45,055 bases of DNA, from assembly GCF_947487305.1 (NCBI RefSeq), contig NZ_CANKWH010000022.1, positions 1 to 45,055 of the forward strand, given 5' to 3'. This stretch comes from an uncultured Paracoccus sp. (GTDB lineage: Bacteria; Pseudomonadota; Alphaproteobacteria; Rhodobacterales; Rhodobacteraceae). The translations under genes and the position numbers were made by a program. This document shows positions 6,833 to 14,460 of this stretch, in pieces. The number at the start of each line of letters is the position of its first letter. The stretch's first letter is position 1. A model generated the notes under the pieces. That model ran no database searches and had not been told where the DNA came from. It saw only the letters and a program-made list of their open reading frames with translations.

Positions 6833-8224
6833 ATGACCGATCAGACCACCGATCAGCCGACCGAACCCGGGGATGACGAGGATTTCACCCCCCGCCGCGA
6901 GCTGTTGCGTCAGATCGACGAGGCGCTGGACGCCGGCGATGCCGCCCGGCTGGAAGCCCTGCTGGAACCGATGCACGGCGCCGACATCGCCGACATCATC
7001 GAGCGACTGACGCCGGCAGAACGTCGCAAGTTCCTCGAGCTTTACTCGATCGAGATGGACGGCGAGATTCTGTCCGAGATCGACGAGGCGATCCGCGACG
7101 AGGTCATCGACGCCCTGCCCAAGGAGGTGCTGGCCGAAGCCGTCCGCGAGATGGACAGCGACGATGTTGTCGACCTGGTCGAGGACATGGACGAGGGCGA
7201 GCGCGAGGAAATCCTTTCCGCGCTGGACGATGCCGACCGGATGGCGGTCGAGCAGTCGCTGACCTATCCCGAATATTCGGCCGGCCGTCTGATGCAATCC
7301 GAGGTGGTCACTGCCCCGGAGCACTGGACAGTGGGCGAGGCCATCGACTTCCTGCGGGCCGAGGAGTGGCTGCCGGAACAATTCTACCACGTCATCCTGG
7401 TCGATCCGCGCCGGCACCCGGTCGGCTATGTCGCGCTGGGGCGGCTGCTTTCGGCCAAGCGATCGGTCAAGCTGAAAGACATCACCGAAGACAGTTTCCG
7501 CACCATCAGCGCCTATGCCGACGAGGGCGACGTGGCCTATGCCTTCAACCAGTATCACCTGATCTCGGCCCCGGTGGTGGATAATGACGACCGGCTGGTC
7601 GGCGTCATCACCATCGACGATGCCATGTCGGTGCTGGACGAGGAGCACGAAGAGGACATTCTGCGCCTTGCCGGTGTCGGTGATGAATCGGCCATCACCG
7701 ACTCGGTCATGGAGACGCTGTGGCAGCGGCTGCCCTGGCTGATGATCAATCTGGTCACCGCAGTAATTGCGTCGCTGGTCATTGCCATCTTCGAGGGCAC
7801 GATCCAGAAGATCGTGGCGCTGGCGGTGCTGATGCCCATTGTCGCATCGATGGGCGGAAATGCCGGGACGCAGACGCTGACCGTGGCCGTGCGGGCCTTG
7901 GCTACCAAAAGTCTGTCGGGCAGCAATGTCTGGCGCGTGGTCCGACGCGAGGCCATCGTGGGGCTGCTGAACGGGCTGGCTTTCGCCGTGGTCATGGGCG
8001 TGGTGGCCTGGGTCTGGTTCGACGGGCTGAACCTTGCTGCGGTCATCGCCATTGCCATGGTGGTGAACCTTTGTGTCGCCGCGCTGGCCGGTATCCTCAT
8101 CCCCTTGGGGCTGGAAAAGGCCGGAGCAGATCCGGCGCTGGCCTCGGGCACTTTTGTGACGACGGTGACGGATGTGGTCGGCTTCTTCGCCTTCCTGGGC
8201 CTCGCCTCGGCGGTGCTGGTATGA
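6833..8224 (+). CDS. mgtE: Magnesium transporter MgtE
   Basis: A 463-residue Mg2+ channel. The order is an acidic superhelical N domain (residues 20-140), a CBS pair (about 145-275, including EHWTVGEAIDFLR and GDVAYAFNQYHLISAPVVDN), then a five-helix membrane domain from about residue 300. The pore-lining signature GGNAGTQTLTVAVRALAT is present. In the known family, cytosolic Mg2+ bound between the N and CBS domains closes the channel. AGGAGG lies 7 nt before the ATG. The stop overlaps the next start (ATGA), implying translational coupling. No Mg2+ riboswitch was seen in the 40-nt leader. Confidence 0.96.
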   Translation: MTDQTTDQPTEPGDDEDFTPRRELLRQIDEALDAGDAARLEALLEPMHGADIADIIERLTPAERRKFLELYSIEMDGEILSEIDEAIRDEVIDALPKEVLAEAVREMDSDDVVDLVEDMDEGEREEILSALDDADRMAVEQSLTYPEYSAGRLMQSEVVTAPEHWTVGEAIDFLRAEEWLPEQFYHVILVDPRRHPVGYVALGRLLSAKRSVKLKDITEDSFRTISAYADEGDVAYAFNQYHLISAPVVDNDDRLVGVITIDDAMSVLDEEHEEDILRLAGVGDESAITDSVMETLWQRLPWLMINLVTAVIASLVIAIFEGTIQKIVALAVLMPIVASMGGNAGTQTLTVAVRALATKSLSGSNVWRVVRREAIVGLLNGLAFAVVMGVVAWVWFDGLNLAAVIAIAMVVNLCVAALAGILIPLGLEKAGADPALASGTFVTTVTDVVGFFAFLGLASAVLV

Positions 8225-8760
8225 GCGCGGCGGAAAAGGCGGCACTGCGCAAACAGGCGCTGGCCGCACGCGGGCAGGGCGGCGACCAGTCGGCTATCGA
8301 CCGGCACCTGATGCAGGTTCTGGCCCCGTTCGAAGGGCAGGTGCTGTCGGGCTATGTCGCCATGCGCGGCGAGGCTGATCCGGGTGCCGCCATGGCCGCG
8401 CATCGCGGGCCGCTTTGCCTGCCGGTGGTGACCGGCAAGGCGGTGCCGCTGGTGTTTCGGGAATGGGATGGCGGGCCGCTGGTCCCCGGTCCCTTCGGCA
8501 CCTCGCATCCGGCCGAAAGCGCGGCGGTGCTGACCCCGCATGTGCTGATCGTGCCGCTGGCGGGCTTTGACCGTCGGGGCAACCGCATCGGCTATGGCGG
8601 CGGTTACTATGACCGCACCTTGCAGCTTCTGCGTGGCATGGGGCCGGTGGCCGCCATCGGTCTGGCCTTCGGGGTGCAGGAACTGCCGGATATCCCGGCC
8701 GAACCCTTCGATCAGCCGCTTGACCTGATCGTCACCGATCGCGAGATCATCCGCTTCTGA
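8221..8760 (+). CDS. ygfA: 5-formyltetrahydrofolate cyclo-ligase
   Basis: A 179-residue protein converting 5-formyl-THF to 5,10-methenyl-THF with ATP hydrolysis. Diagnostic features are the basic N-terminus AEKAALRKQALAAR and the C-terminal GFDRRGNRIGYGGGYYDR motif that binds phosphate and substrate. Size is normal. It overlaps mgtE by 4 nt. In Rhodobacter and in enterobacteria a homologue follows the 6S RNA gene; no 6S RNA fits here because the upstream neighbour overlaps. Confidence 0.95.
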   Translation: MSAAEKAALRKQALAARGQGGDQSAIDRHLMQVLAPFEGQVLSGYVAMRGEADPGAAMAAHRGPLCLPVVTGKAVPLVFREWDGGPLVPGPFGTSHPAESAAVLTPHVLIVPLAGFDRRGNRIGYGGGYYDRTLQLLRGMGPVAAIGLAFGVQELPDIPAEPFDQPLDLIVTDREIIRF

Positions 8761-8825
8761 GCGGCGCCCCTTCCGGCCACCTACCAGATTTTGTGTCTGC
8801 CCCTGTCACCTTGCCGTCACAGGCC

Positions 8826-8951
8826 GATTCCAGGGTGATTCCCCGACTTATCCACCGATCCCCGTGGATAAGCCTGTGGAAAACGCGTGAATCCCCCGGC
8901 GGAAACCCGCCAAAACATTGAATTTTCCAATCAGGTTAAGGGTTTATTAAC
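8826..8951. promoter_or_regulatory. Cluster of DnaA boxes, GANTC sites and a CtrA box upstream of nrdJ
   Basis: Three DnaA-type boxes lie within 36 nt: TTATCCACC (8848-8856), TTATCCACG on the minus strand (8863-8871) and TTTTCCACA on the minus strand (8875-8883). Three GANTC methylation sites lie at 8826, 8837 and 8889. A complete CtrA box, TTAA-N7-TTAAC, lies at 8936-8951. The intervening 8910-8950 stretch is AT-rich. No gene is supported in 8761-9263. The motifs fit cell-cycle control of the downstream reductase gene; an origin-like role is a less likely alternative. Confidence 0.6.
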
Positions 8952-9059
8952 AGCTTCGATGCGGCGGCGCAGCATCGTCCGGGCCTCGCGAAGCCCCCGT
9001 GATGTCAACAGAAAAGAGTGGTCACGGGGTGTAAAATAACTGTTGAAACGGGGCGAAAC

Positions 9060-9107
9060 ACGCGTCAGTTTGTGTGATGCGGCCAAGGCGCACACAAGAT
9101 GTGGTGG
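9060..9107 (+). promoter_or_regulatory. Probable NrdR box pair upstream of nrdJ
   Basis: Two 16-bp sites, ACGCGTCAGTTTGTGT (9060-9075) and ACACAAGATGTGGTGG (9092-9107), are separated by 16 bp. This is the spacing expected for tandem NrdR boxes. Each keeps one good half-site (TTTGTGT and ACACAAGAT) but neither is perfect. They lie 157-204 nt before the nrdJ start. Confidence 0.5.
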
Positions 9108-9263
9108 CACCCTCAAGGATCACCAGGCGCGGCACGGCCTATCACGAATTGAGTTCGGATCAGGCGCGATGGTGTCTGAACGGCCCCGGCTTTGCGGGCC
9201 GATGGGCCGACTCGGCAGCGCGCGACACACCCGGCAAACGGGACAGGGACAAAGAGGGCAGGC

Positions 9264-12200
9264 ATGAAGATCGAACGGCGTTTTACCACCGAAGCCAGCG
9301 GCGCCTATGGCGACATCGAGTTTCGGACCACGGTCAGCGAGATCCGCAATCCCGACGGCAAGATCGTGTTCCAGAACGAGAACGTGGAAGTGCCGAAAAG
9401 CTGGAGCCAGGTCGCCAGCGACGTGATCGCCCAGAAATATTTCCGCAAGGCCGGCGTGCCGGCGGCGCTGAAGCGGGTGAAGGAAAAGGGCGTGCCCGAA
9501 TTCCTCTGGCGTTCGGTCCCCGACGAGGACGCGCTGGCCGCGCTGCCCGCGGATCGGCGCTTCGTGGGCGAACAGAGCGCGCGGCAGGTGTTTGACCGTC
9601 TGGCCGGGGCCTGGGCCTATTGGGGCTGGAAGGGCGGCTATTTCACCACCGAGACTGATGCCCGCGCCTATTACGACGAGATGCGCCACATGCTGGCCCG
9701 GCAGATGGCCGCGCCGAACTCGCCCCAATGGTTCAACACTGGGCTGCACTGGGCCTATGGCATCGACGGTCCGGGGCAGGGGCATTTCTATGTCGACTAC
9801 AAGACCGGCAAGCTGGTCAAGTCCGACAGCGCGTATGAGCATCCCCAGCCCCATGCCTGCTTCATCCAGTCGGTCAGTGACGACCTGGTGAACGAGGGCG
9901 GCATCATGGACCTGTGGGTCCGCGAGGCGCGTCTGTTCAAATACGGATCGGGCACCGGCACCAACTTCTCGAGCCTGCGGGCCGAGGGCGAGAAGCTGTC
10001 GGGCGGGGGCAAGTCCTCGGGCCTGATGGGATTCCTCAAGATCGGCGACCGGGCAGCCGGGGCGATCAAGTCGGGCGGCACCACCCGCCGCGCCGCCAAG
10101 ATGGTGATCTGCGACATGGATCACCCCGATATCGAGGCCTTCATCAACTGGAAGGTCATCGAGGAACAGAAGGTCGCCAGCCTTGTCGCCGGCTCGAAGA
10201 TGCACGAGCAGAAGCTGAACGACCTCTTTGCCGCGATCCGGGGCTGGGATGGCAGCATCGAGGATGCCACCGATCCGGCCAAGAATGACGCGCTGAAAAC
10301 CGCGATCCGCGCCGCCAAGAAGGTGATGATCCCCGAGACCTATGTGAACCGGGTTCTGCAATATGCGCGGCAGGGCTTTGATTCGATTGAATTCCCGACC
10401 TACGACACCGATTGGGACTCGGAGGCCTATATCACCGTCTCGGGCCAGAACTCGAACAACTCGGTCCGAGTGACCGATGCCTTCCTTGACGCCGTGCGCG
10501 GCGACAAGCCGTGGGAGCTTCTGCGCCGGATCGATGGCAAGGTCGCCAAGACCGTCTCGGCCCGCGAGCTCTGGGACCAGATCGGCCATGCGGCCTGGGC
10601 CTGTGCCGATCCCGGCATCCAGTTCCACGACACCGTCAACGCCTGGCACACCTGCCCGGAAGACGGGGCCATTCGCGGCTCGAACCCGTGCAGCGAATAC
10701 ATGTTCCTCGACGATACCGCCTGCAACCTCGCCTCGATGAACCTCTTGACCTTCTATCACGGCGGTCAGTTCGACGCGGATGCCTATGTCCATGCCACCC
10801 GGCTCTGGACGGTGACGCTGGAGATCAGCGTTCTGATGGCACAGTTCCCGTCGAAGGAAATCGCGCAGCGCAGCTATGACTATCGCACGCTGGGTCTGGG
10901 CTATGCCAATATCGGCGGCCTCTTGATGAACATGGGGCTGGGTTACGACTCGGTCGAGGGTCGCGCGCTCTGCGGTGCGCTGACCGCGATCATGACCGGC
11001 GTGTCCTATGCGACCTCGGCCGAGATGGCCGGCGAGCTGGGCGCTTTCCCGGGCTATGCGCGCAATGCCGAGCATATGCTGCGCGTCATCCGCAACCACC
11101 GTGCCGCCGCGCATGGCAAGGGCGGCTACGAGGGCGTGAACGTCAATCCGGTGGCGCTGGACGCCGTGAACTGCGCCGACAAGCGGCTGGTCGCCATGGC
11201 CCGCGAGGCCTGGGACGAGGCGCTGCGTCTGGGTGAGAAGCACGGCTATCGCAATGCGCAGGCCACCGTCATCGCGCCGACCGGCACCATCGGTCTGGTC
11301 ATGGATTGCGACACCACCGGGATCGAGCCCGATTTCGCGCTGGTGAAGTTCAAGAAGCTGGCCGGCGGCGGTTACTTCAAGATCATCAACCAGTCGGTCC
11401 CGGCGGCGCTGGAAACCCTCGGCTATGGCTCCGCCCAGATCGAGGAAATCGTCGCCCATGCCGTCGGTCATGGCAGCCTTGGCAATGCGCCGGGCATCAA
11501 CCACACCGCGCTGGCCGGCCACGGCTTCGGCCCGCGCGAGATCGAGAAGGTCGAGGCGGCGCTGGCCACGGCTTTCGACATCCGCTTCGTCTTCAACCAG
11601 TGGACCTTGGGCGAGGATTTCTGCAAGGGCACGCTGGGGATCCCGGCGGCCAAGCTGAACGATCCGAGCTTTGACCTGCTGCGCCACCTGGGCTTCACCA
11701 GGGCCCAGATCGATGCCGCGAACGATCATGTCTGCGGCACCATGACGTTGGAGGGCGCACCCTTCCTGAAGGCCGAGCATTACGCCGTCTTCGACTGCGC
11801 CAATGCCTGCGGCAAGACCGGCAAGCGTTACCTCTCGGTCGACAGCCACATCCACATGATGGCGGCGGCGCAAAGCTTCATCTCGGGCGCGATCTCGAAG
11901 ACGATCAACATGCCCAACAATGCCAGCATCGCCGATGCGCTGGCGGCCTATGAACTGTCGTGGTCGCTGGGGATCAAGGCCAATGCGCTTTACCGCGACG
12001 GCTCGAAACTGTCGCAGCCGCTGGCTGCCGCGCTGGTCGAGGATGACGAGGAGGCCGAGGAAATCCTCGCCACCGGCAGCATCGAAGAAAAGGCCGTGGT
12101 CATCGCCGAGAAGGTGGTCGAGAAGATCATCGTCAAGGAAATGATCCGCCACCACCGCGAGAAGCTGCCGCAGCGCCGCAAGGGTTACACCCAGAAGGCC

Positions 12201-12908
12201 ATCGTCGGCGGGCACAAGGTCTATCTGCGCACCGGCGAATATGACGATGGCAAGCTGGGCGAGATCTTCATCGACATGCACAAGGAAGGTGCCGGCTTCC
12301 GCGCGATGATGAACAACTTCGCCATCGCGGTGTCCGTGGGGCTGCAATACGGCGTGCCGCTGGAGGAGTTCGTCGATGCCTTCACCTTCACCCGCTTCGA
12401 ACCGGCGGGGATGGTGCAGGGCAATGACAGCATCAAGAACGCCACCTCGATCCTTGACTATGTCTTCCGCGAACTGGCCGTCAGCTATCTGGACCGCACC
12501 GATCTGGCCCATGTGAAGCCGCAGGGCGCCAGCTTTGACGAACTGGGCGAGGGCGAGGGCGAAGGCCGCCCGAACGTGAGCCCGGTCAGCGACAGCGCCG
12601 AGCTGAAATCGCTGACCATGCTGAAGCAGATCAGCAGCGCCGGCTATCTGAGAAAGCGCCTGCCGCAAGAGCTGATGGTGCTGCAGGGCGGGGTGTCGTC
12701 CGCCGCCGTGGCGACCGGCATGGCCGAGGGTGCCGCCAGCTTCCAGGCGGTCGAGGTTGCCGCCGTCACCACGATGGATGCCCGCGCCAAGGCCAAGATG
12801 CAGGGCTATGAGGGCGATCCCTGCGGCGATTGCGGCAACTACACGCTGGTCCGCAACGGCACCTGCATGAAGTGCAACACCTGCGGCGGGACGTCGGGGT
12901 GTAGCTGA
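9264..12908 (+). CDS. nrdJ: Adenosylcobalamin-dependent (class II) ribonucleotide reductase
   Basis: A 1214-residue, oxygen-independent reductase making deoxyribonucleotides with coenzyme B12. The catalytic barrel carries HACFIQSVSDDL (cysteine near residue 198), GSGTGTNFSSLR and NPCSEYMFLDDTACNL (near 474). A TSCPD-type domain (about 980-1080) follows, and the C-terminal tail has paired cysteines (CGDC, CMKC, CGG..C), likely the redox/zinc tail that re-reduces the active site. This is the long form found in alphaproteobacteria. ATG 9264 has a GAGGG site; an upstream in-frame ATG at 9192 falls in the regulatory region. A terminator follows directly, so it is monocistronic. Confidence 0.97.
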   Translation: MKIERRFTTEASGAYGDIEFRTTVSEIRNPDGKIVFQNENVEVPKSWSQVASDVIAQKYFRKAGVPAALKRVKEKGVPEFLWRSVPDEDALAALPADRRFVGEQSARQVFDRLAGAWAYWGWKGGYFTTETDARAYYDEMRHMLARQMAAPNSPQWFNTGLHWAYGIDGPGQGHFYVDYKTGKLVKSDSAYEHPQPHACFIQSVSDDLVNEGGIMDLWVREARLFKYGSGTGTNFSSLRAEGEKLSGGGKSSGLMGFLKIGDRAAGAIKSGGTTRRAAKMVICDMDHPDIEAFINWKVIEEQKVASLVAGSKMHEQKLNDLFAAIRGWDGSIEDATDPAKNDALKTAIRAAKKVMIPETYVNRVLQYARQGFDSIEFPTYDTDWDSEAYITVSGQNSNNSVRVTDAFLDAVRGDKPWELLRRIDGKVAKTVSARELWDQIGHAAWACADPGIQFHDTVNAWHTCPEDGAIRGSNPCSEYMFLDDTACNLASMNLLTFYHGGQFDADAYVHATRLWTVTLEISVLMAQFPSKEIAQRSYDYRTLGLGYANIGGLLMNMGLGYDSVEGRALCGALTAIMTGVSYATSAEMAGELGAFPGYARNAEHMLRVIRNHRAAAHGKGGYEGVNVNPVALDAVNCADKRLVAMAREAWDEALRLGEKHGYRNAQATVIAPTGTIGLVMDCDTTGIEPDFALVKFKKLAGGGYFKIINQSVPAALETLGYGSAQIEEIVAHAVGHGSLGNAPGINHTALAGHGFGPREIEKVEAALATAFDIRFVFNQWTLGEDFCKGTLGIPAAKLNDPSFDLLRHLGFTRAQIDAANDHVCGTMTLEGAPFLKAEHYAVFDCANACGKTGKRYLSVDSHIHMMAAAQSFISGAISKTINMPNNASIADALAAYELSWSLGIKANALYRDGSKLSQPLAAALVEDDEEAEEILATGSIEEKAVVIAEKVVEKIIVKEMIRHHREKLPQRRKGYTQKAIVGGHKVYLRTGEYDDGKLGEIFIDMHKEGAGFRAMMNNFAIAVSVGLQYGVPLEEFVDAFTFTRFEPAGMVQGNDSIKNATSILDYVFRELAVSYLDRTDLAHVKPQGASFDELGEGEGEGRPNVSPVSDSAELKSLTMLKQISSAGYLRKRLPQELMVLQGGVSSAAVATGMAEGAASFQAVEVAAVTTMDARAKAKMQGYEGDPCGDCGNYTLVRNGTCMKCNTCGGTSGCS

Positions 12909-12914
12909 TCCAGA

Positions 12915-12944
12915 CGGGGCCGGGAGACCGGCCCCGATGATTTT
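12915..12944 (+). terminator. Terminator of nrdJ
   Basis: CGGGGCCGG (12915-12923) pairs with CCGGCCCCG (12928-12936) around GAGA, followed by a short TTTT at 12941. Confidence 0.75.
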
Positions 12945-13028
12945 GTCAGGCCAAGGTCGCGGTGCCCCTTTATTCCGCGCCCCTATCGCAGCAGCCAGCC
13001 GCCCGGCAAGAGGCGCAGCCTGACCCAA

Positions 13029-13068
13029 GCCCCCCGCCGCGTGGCAGCGCAGCGGGGGGCGATTTTTT
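13029..13068 (+). terminator. Second strong terminator, possible end of a small RNA
   Basis: GCCCCCCGC (13029-13037) pairs with GCGGGGGGC (13052-13060), then six T residues (13063-13068). It lies about 90 nt beyond the nrdJ terminator with no gene between, so it may close a short transcript starting around 12945-12980, or act as a back-up terminator. Tiny frames in the gap (28 codons from 12936; 37 codons from a GTG at 12961) have no recognisable content. Confidence 0.7.
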
Positions 13069-13087
13069 GGGGTGACGCGAAGTGCCC

Positions 13088-13253
13088 GGCCCGGAATCAA
13101 GCGCGAGGCGCGCCGGGCCAGCGTCCGACCGCCCCCTCGGGCGGACGCTCTTTCACCGGTCAGCGCCGAACAGCCGTTCGATATGCTGGTGCGATAAAGC
13201 GCAGCTGTCCAACCGCCCCAGCGTCCACCCGGCGGTCGCACGCTGACCCTCTG
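13088..13253. repeat. Dispersed intergenic element, copy A
   Basis: Homologous to 20967-21132, with colinear blocks: a hairpin arm pair (GGCCCGG/CCGGGCC), a 41-nt variable stretch, then CGCCGAAC-R-GCCGTTCGATAT, a further 68-69 nt, and CGCTGACCCTCTG at the end. The outer stem carries a G-C to A-T compensatory change relative to copy B, and an inner GCGC/GCGC helix is retained. Copy A has a second hairpin, AGCGTCCG (13120-13127) with CGGACGCT (13142-13149). It abuts the maiA stop codon. The minus strand also reads a peptide with ISNGxSA shared by copy B. Confidence 0.65.
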
Positions 13254-13259
13254 CCGCGA

Positions 13260-13874
13260 CTATGCCCACCGATCCGGATGCGCCGCCGCAAAGGCCGGGA
13301 TCGCGGCCAGCGTCTCCGCCACCCGCCGGATCTTCGGCATCTCGGACATATCCACCTGCCAGCGTTCCGCATTATAGACCTGCGGCATCAGGCAGAGATC
13401 GGCCAGCGTCACGCCCTCGGCCCAGCAGAAATCACCGCCAGGCAGCATCGCCTCGACCGCAGCCAGTCCCCGCCCGATGAAATGCTGCATCCAGCCCTCC
13501 ATGGTGATCGCGCCATCCGAGGCGCTGACGGCATGGCGCCCGGTGCCGAGATTGCAGATCGGGTGGATGTCCATGGCGACGGCATGGGCGATGGCGCGGA
13601 CCCGCGCGCGGTCGGCGGGCCTGGCGGGCAGCAGGCCAAGGTCGCGCGTCTCGTCGAGATATTCGACAATGGCCAGCGATTGCGTCAGGCGCAGCCCGTC
13701 GATCTCGAGCACCGGCACCAGCCCTTGCGGATTTCGGGCCAGATGCTCGCGTGTCTTGTGCTGGCCCTCGACCAGATTGACCGCCATCGCCTGCCAGTCG
13801 AGCCCGGCCAGCCCCAATGCAATCCGGACGCGATAGCTGGCGGATGAGCGCCAGTAGTCATAGAGCGTGATCAT
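13260..13874 (-). CDS. maiA: Maleylacetoacetate isomerase (zeta-class GST)
   Basis: A 204-residue glutathione-dependent isomerase converting maleylacetoacetate to fumarylacetoacetate in tyrosine/phenylalanine breakdown. The N-terminal thioredoxin fold shows YDYWRSSASYRVRIAL, the zeta-class active-site loop (usual SSCSxR, here SSASYR). NPQGLVPVLEIDG holds the cis-proline, and LTQSLAIVEYLDE binds glutathione. The C-terminal helical domain contains DIHPICNLG and TLADLCLMPQVYNA. Its start overlaps the stop of the MarR gene (ATGA), so both are co-transcribed, opposite hmgA. Substitution of the motif cysteine by alanine is notable; the catalytic serine remains. Confidence 0.94.
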   Translation of the reverse strand: MITLYDYWRSSASYRVRIALGLAGLDWQAMAVNLVEGQHKTREHLARNPQGLVPVLEIDGLRLTQSLAIVEYLDETRDLGLLPARPADRARVRAIAHAVAMDIHPICNLGTGRHAVSASDGAITMEGWMQHFIGRGLAAVEAMLPGGDFCWAEGVTLADLCLMPQVYNAERWQVDMSEMPKIRRVAETLAAIPAFAAAHPDRWA

Positions 13875-14362
13875 GGCGTCTCGGTCTCCAGCCTCGTCAG
13901 CGCGGCGTTCAGTGCGGCGAGATGCGGCCCCAGGGCCGCTTCCAGCCGCGCCTGGTAGGCGATGGCGAGCGGCAGCAACTCGGCCATCAGTGCACGGCCC
14001 CGGTCGGTCAGCGCGAGGCTGACCAGCCGCCGGTCGGTCTCGTTCACCGTCTTCGAGATCAGCCCGTCATCGGCCAGCCGCGTCGTTGCCCGGCTGACCT
14101 TGGATTTCTCGAGGTTCACCCGCGCCCCCAAATCGCCGACCGAGACCTCGCCCGAATCCGACAGGTGCACCAGCACCCGCCATTCCGGGCCCGAAATGCC
14201 GTGCCGGTCGCGATAGGCCTGCGCCAGCCCGGCGCTGGTGCGCTGCGCCGCGACCGAGAGGCGATAGGGCAGGAAGGCGGAGAGGTCGAAATCCGGCAGG
14301 TCCTGGCTCATGTCGGGCGCATCCTTTCCCTTGGTCTTGGCGGCAGAGTCCCGCGAATTCAT
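13871..14362 (-). CDS. MarR-family regulator of homogentisate genes
   Basis: A 163-residue winged-helix regulator. The DNA-binding region is GPEWRVLVHLSDSGEVSVGD, then VNLEKSKVSRATTRLADDGL and the wing NETDRRLVSLALTDRG. It lies between maiA and hmgA and is divergent from hmgA. A near-perfect palindrome sits inside the hmgA promoter, so it most likely represses hmgA-fahA and perhaps itself, with a pathway intermediate as inducer (inference). ATG 14311 (MSQDLPDF) is an alternative start with an AAGGGAAAGGA site; the first 17 residues are charged and may not be translated. Confidence 0.92.
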   Translation of the reverse strand: MNSRDSAAKTKGKDAPDMSQDLPDFDLSAFLPYRLSVAAQRTSAGLAQAYRDRHGISGPEWRVLVHLSDSGEVSVGDLGARVNLEKSKVSRATTRLADDGLISKTVNETDRRLVSLALTDRGRALMAELLPLAIAYQARLEAALGPHLAALNAALTRLETETP

Positions 14363-14381
14363 CTCATCTGCAACAAATATC

Positions 14382-14410
14382 TTGACTTCATTGCAAATGC
14401 AACGAATACT
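14382..14410 (+). promoter_or_regulatory. hmgA promoter with MarR-type operator in the spacer
   Basis: TTGACT (14382-14387), 17 nt, then AATACT (14405-14410) form a good promoter. The palindrome TTCATTGCA-AA-TGCAACGAA (14387-14406) has 9-nt arms with one mismatch and fills the spacer. A bound dimer would block RNA polymerase. Confidence 0.7.
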
Positions 14411-14460
14411 CGCGGCAACAGATTCAGGCCCGTTCCCGGGCCTCGTGAGGGGGAATCAGG

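Noticed and set aside
8931..9116. A 61-codon minus-strand frame upstream of nrdJ
   Set aside because: Needs a TTG start with no ribosome site, and the stretch is explained by regulatory boxes.
8761..9263. 6S RNA near the 5-formyl-THF cyclo-ligase gene
   Set aside because: Linkage is known in Rhodobacter, but the cyclo-ligase overlaps mgtE upstream and no long rod-like 6S fold was seen downstream.
8761..9263. Cobalamin riboswitch before B12-dependent nrdJ
   Set aside because: No B12-box (GCCACTG) or matching core was found; B12 riboswitches normally control B12-independent or transport genes.
9120..13241. A 1373-codon open frame on the minus strand across nrdJ
   Set aside because: It is a shadow of the high-GC nrdJ gene; the translation is His/Arg/Gly/Ala-rich with no domain, whereas the plus strand encodes a complete class II reductase.
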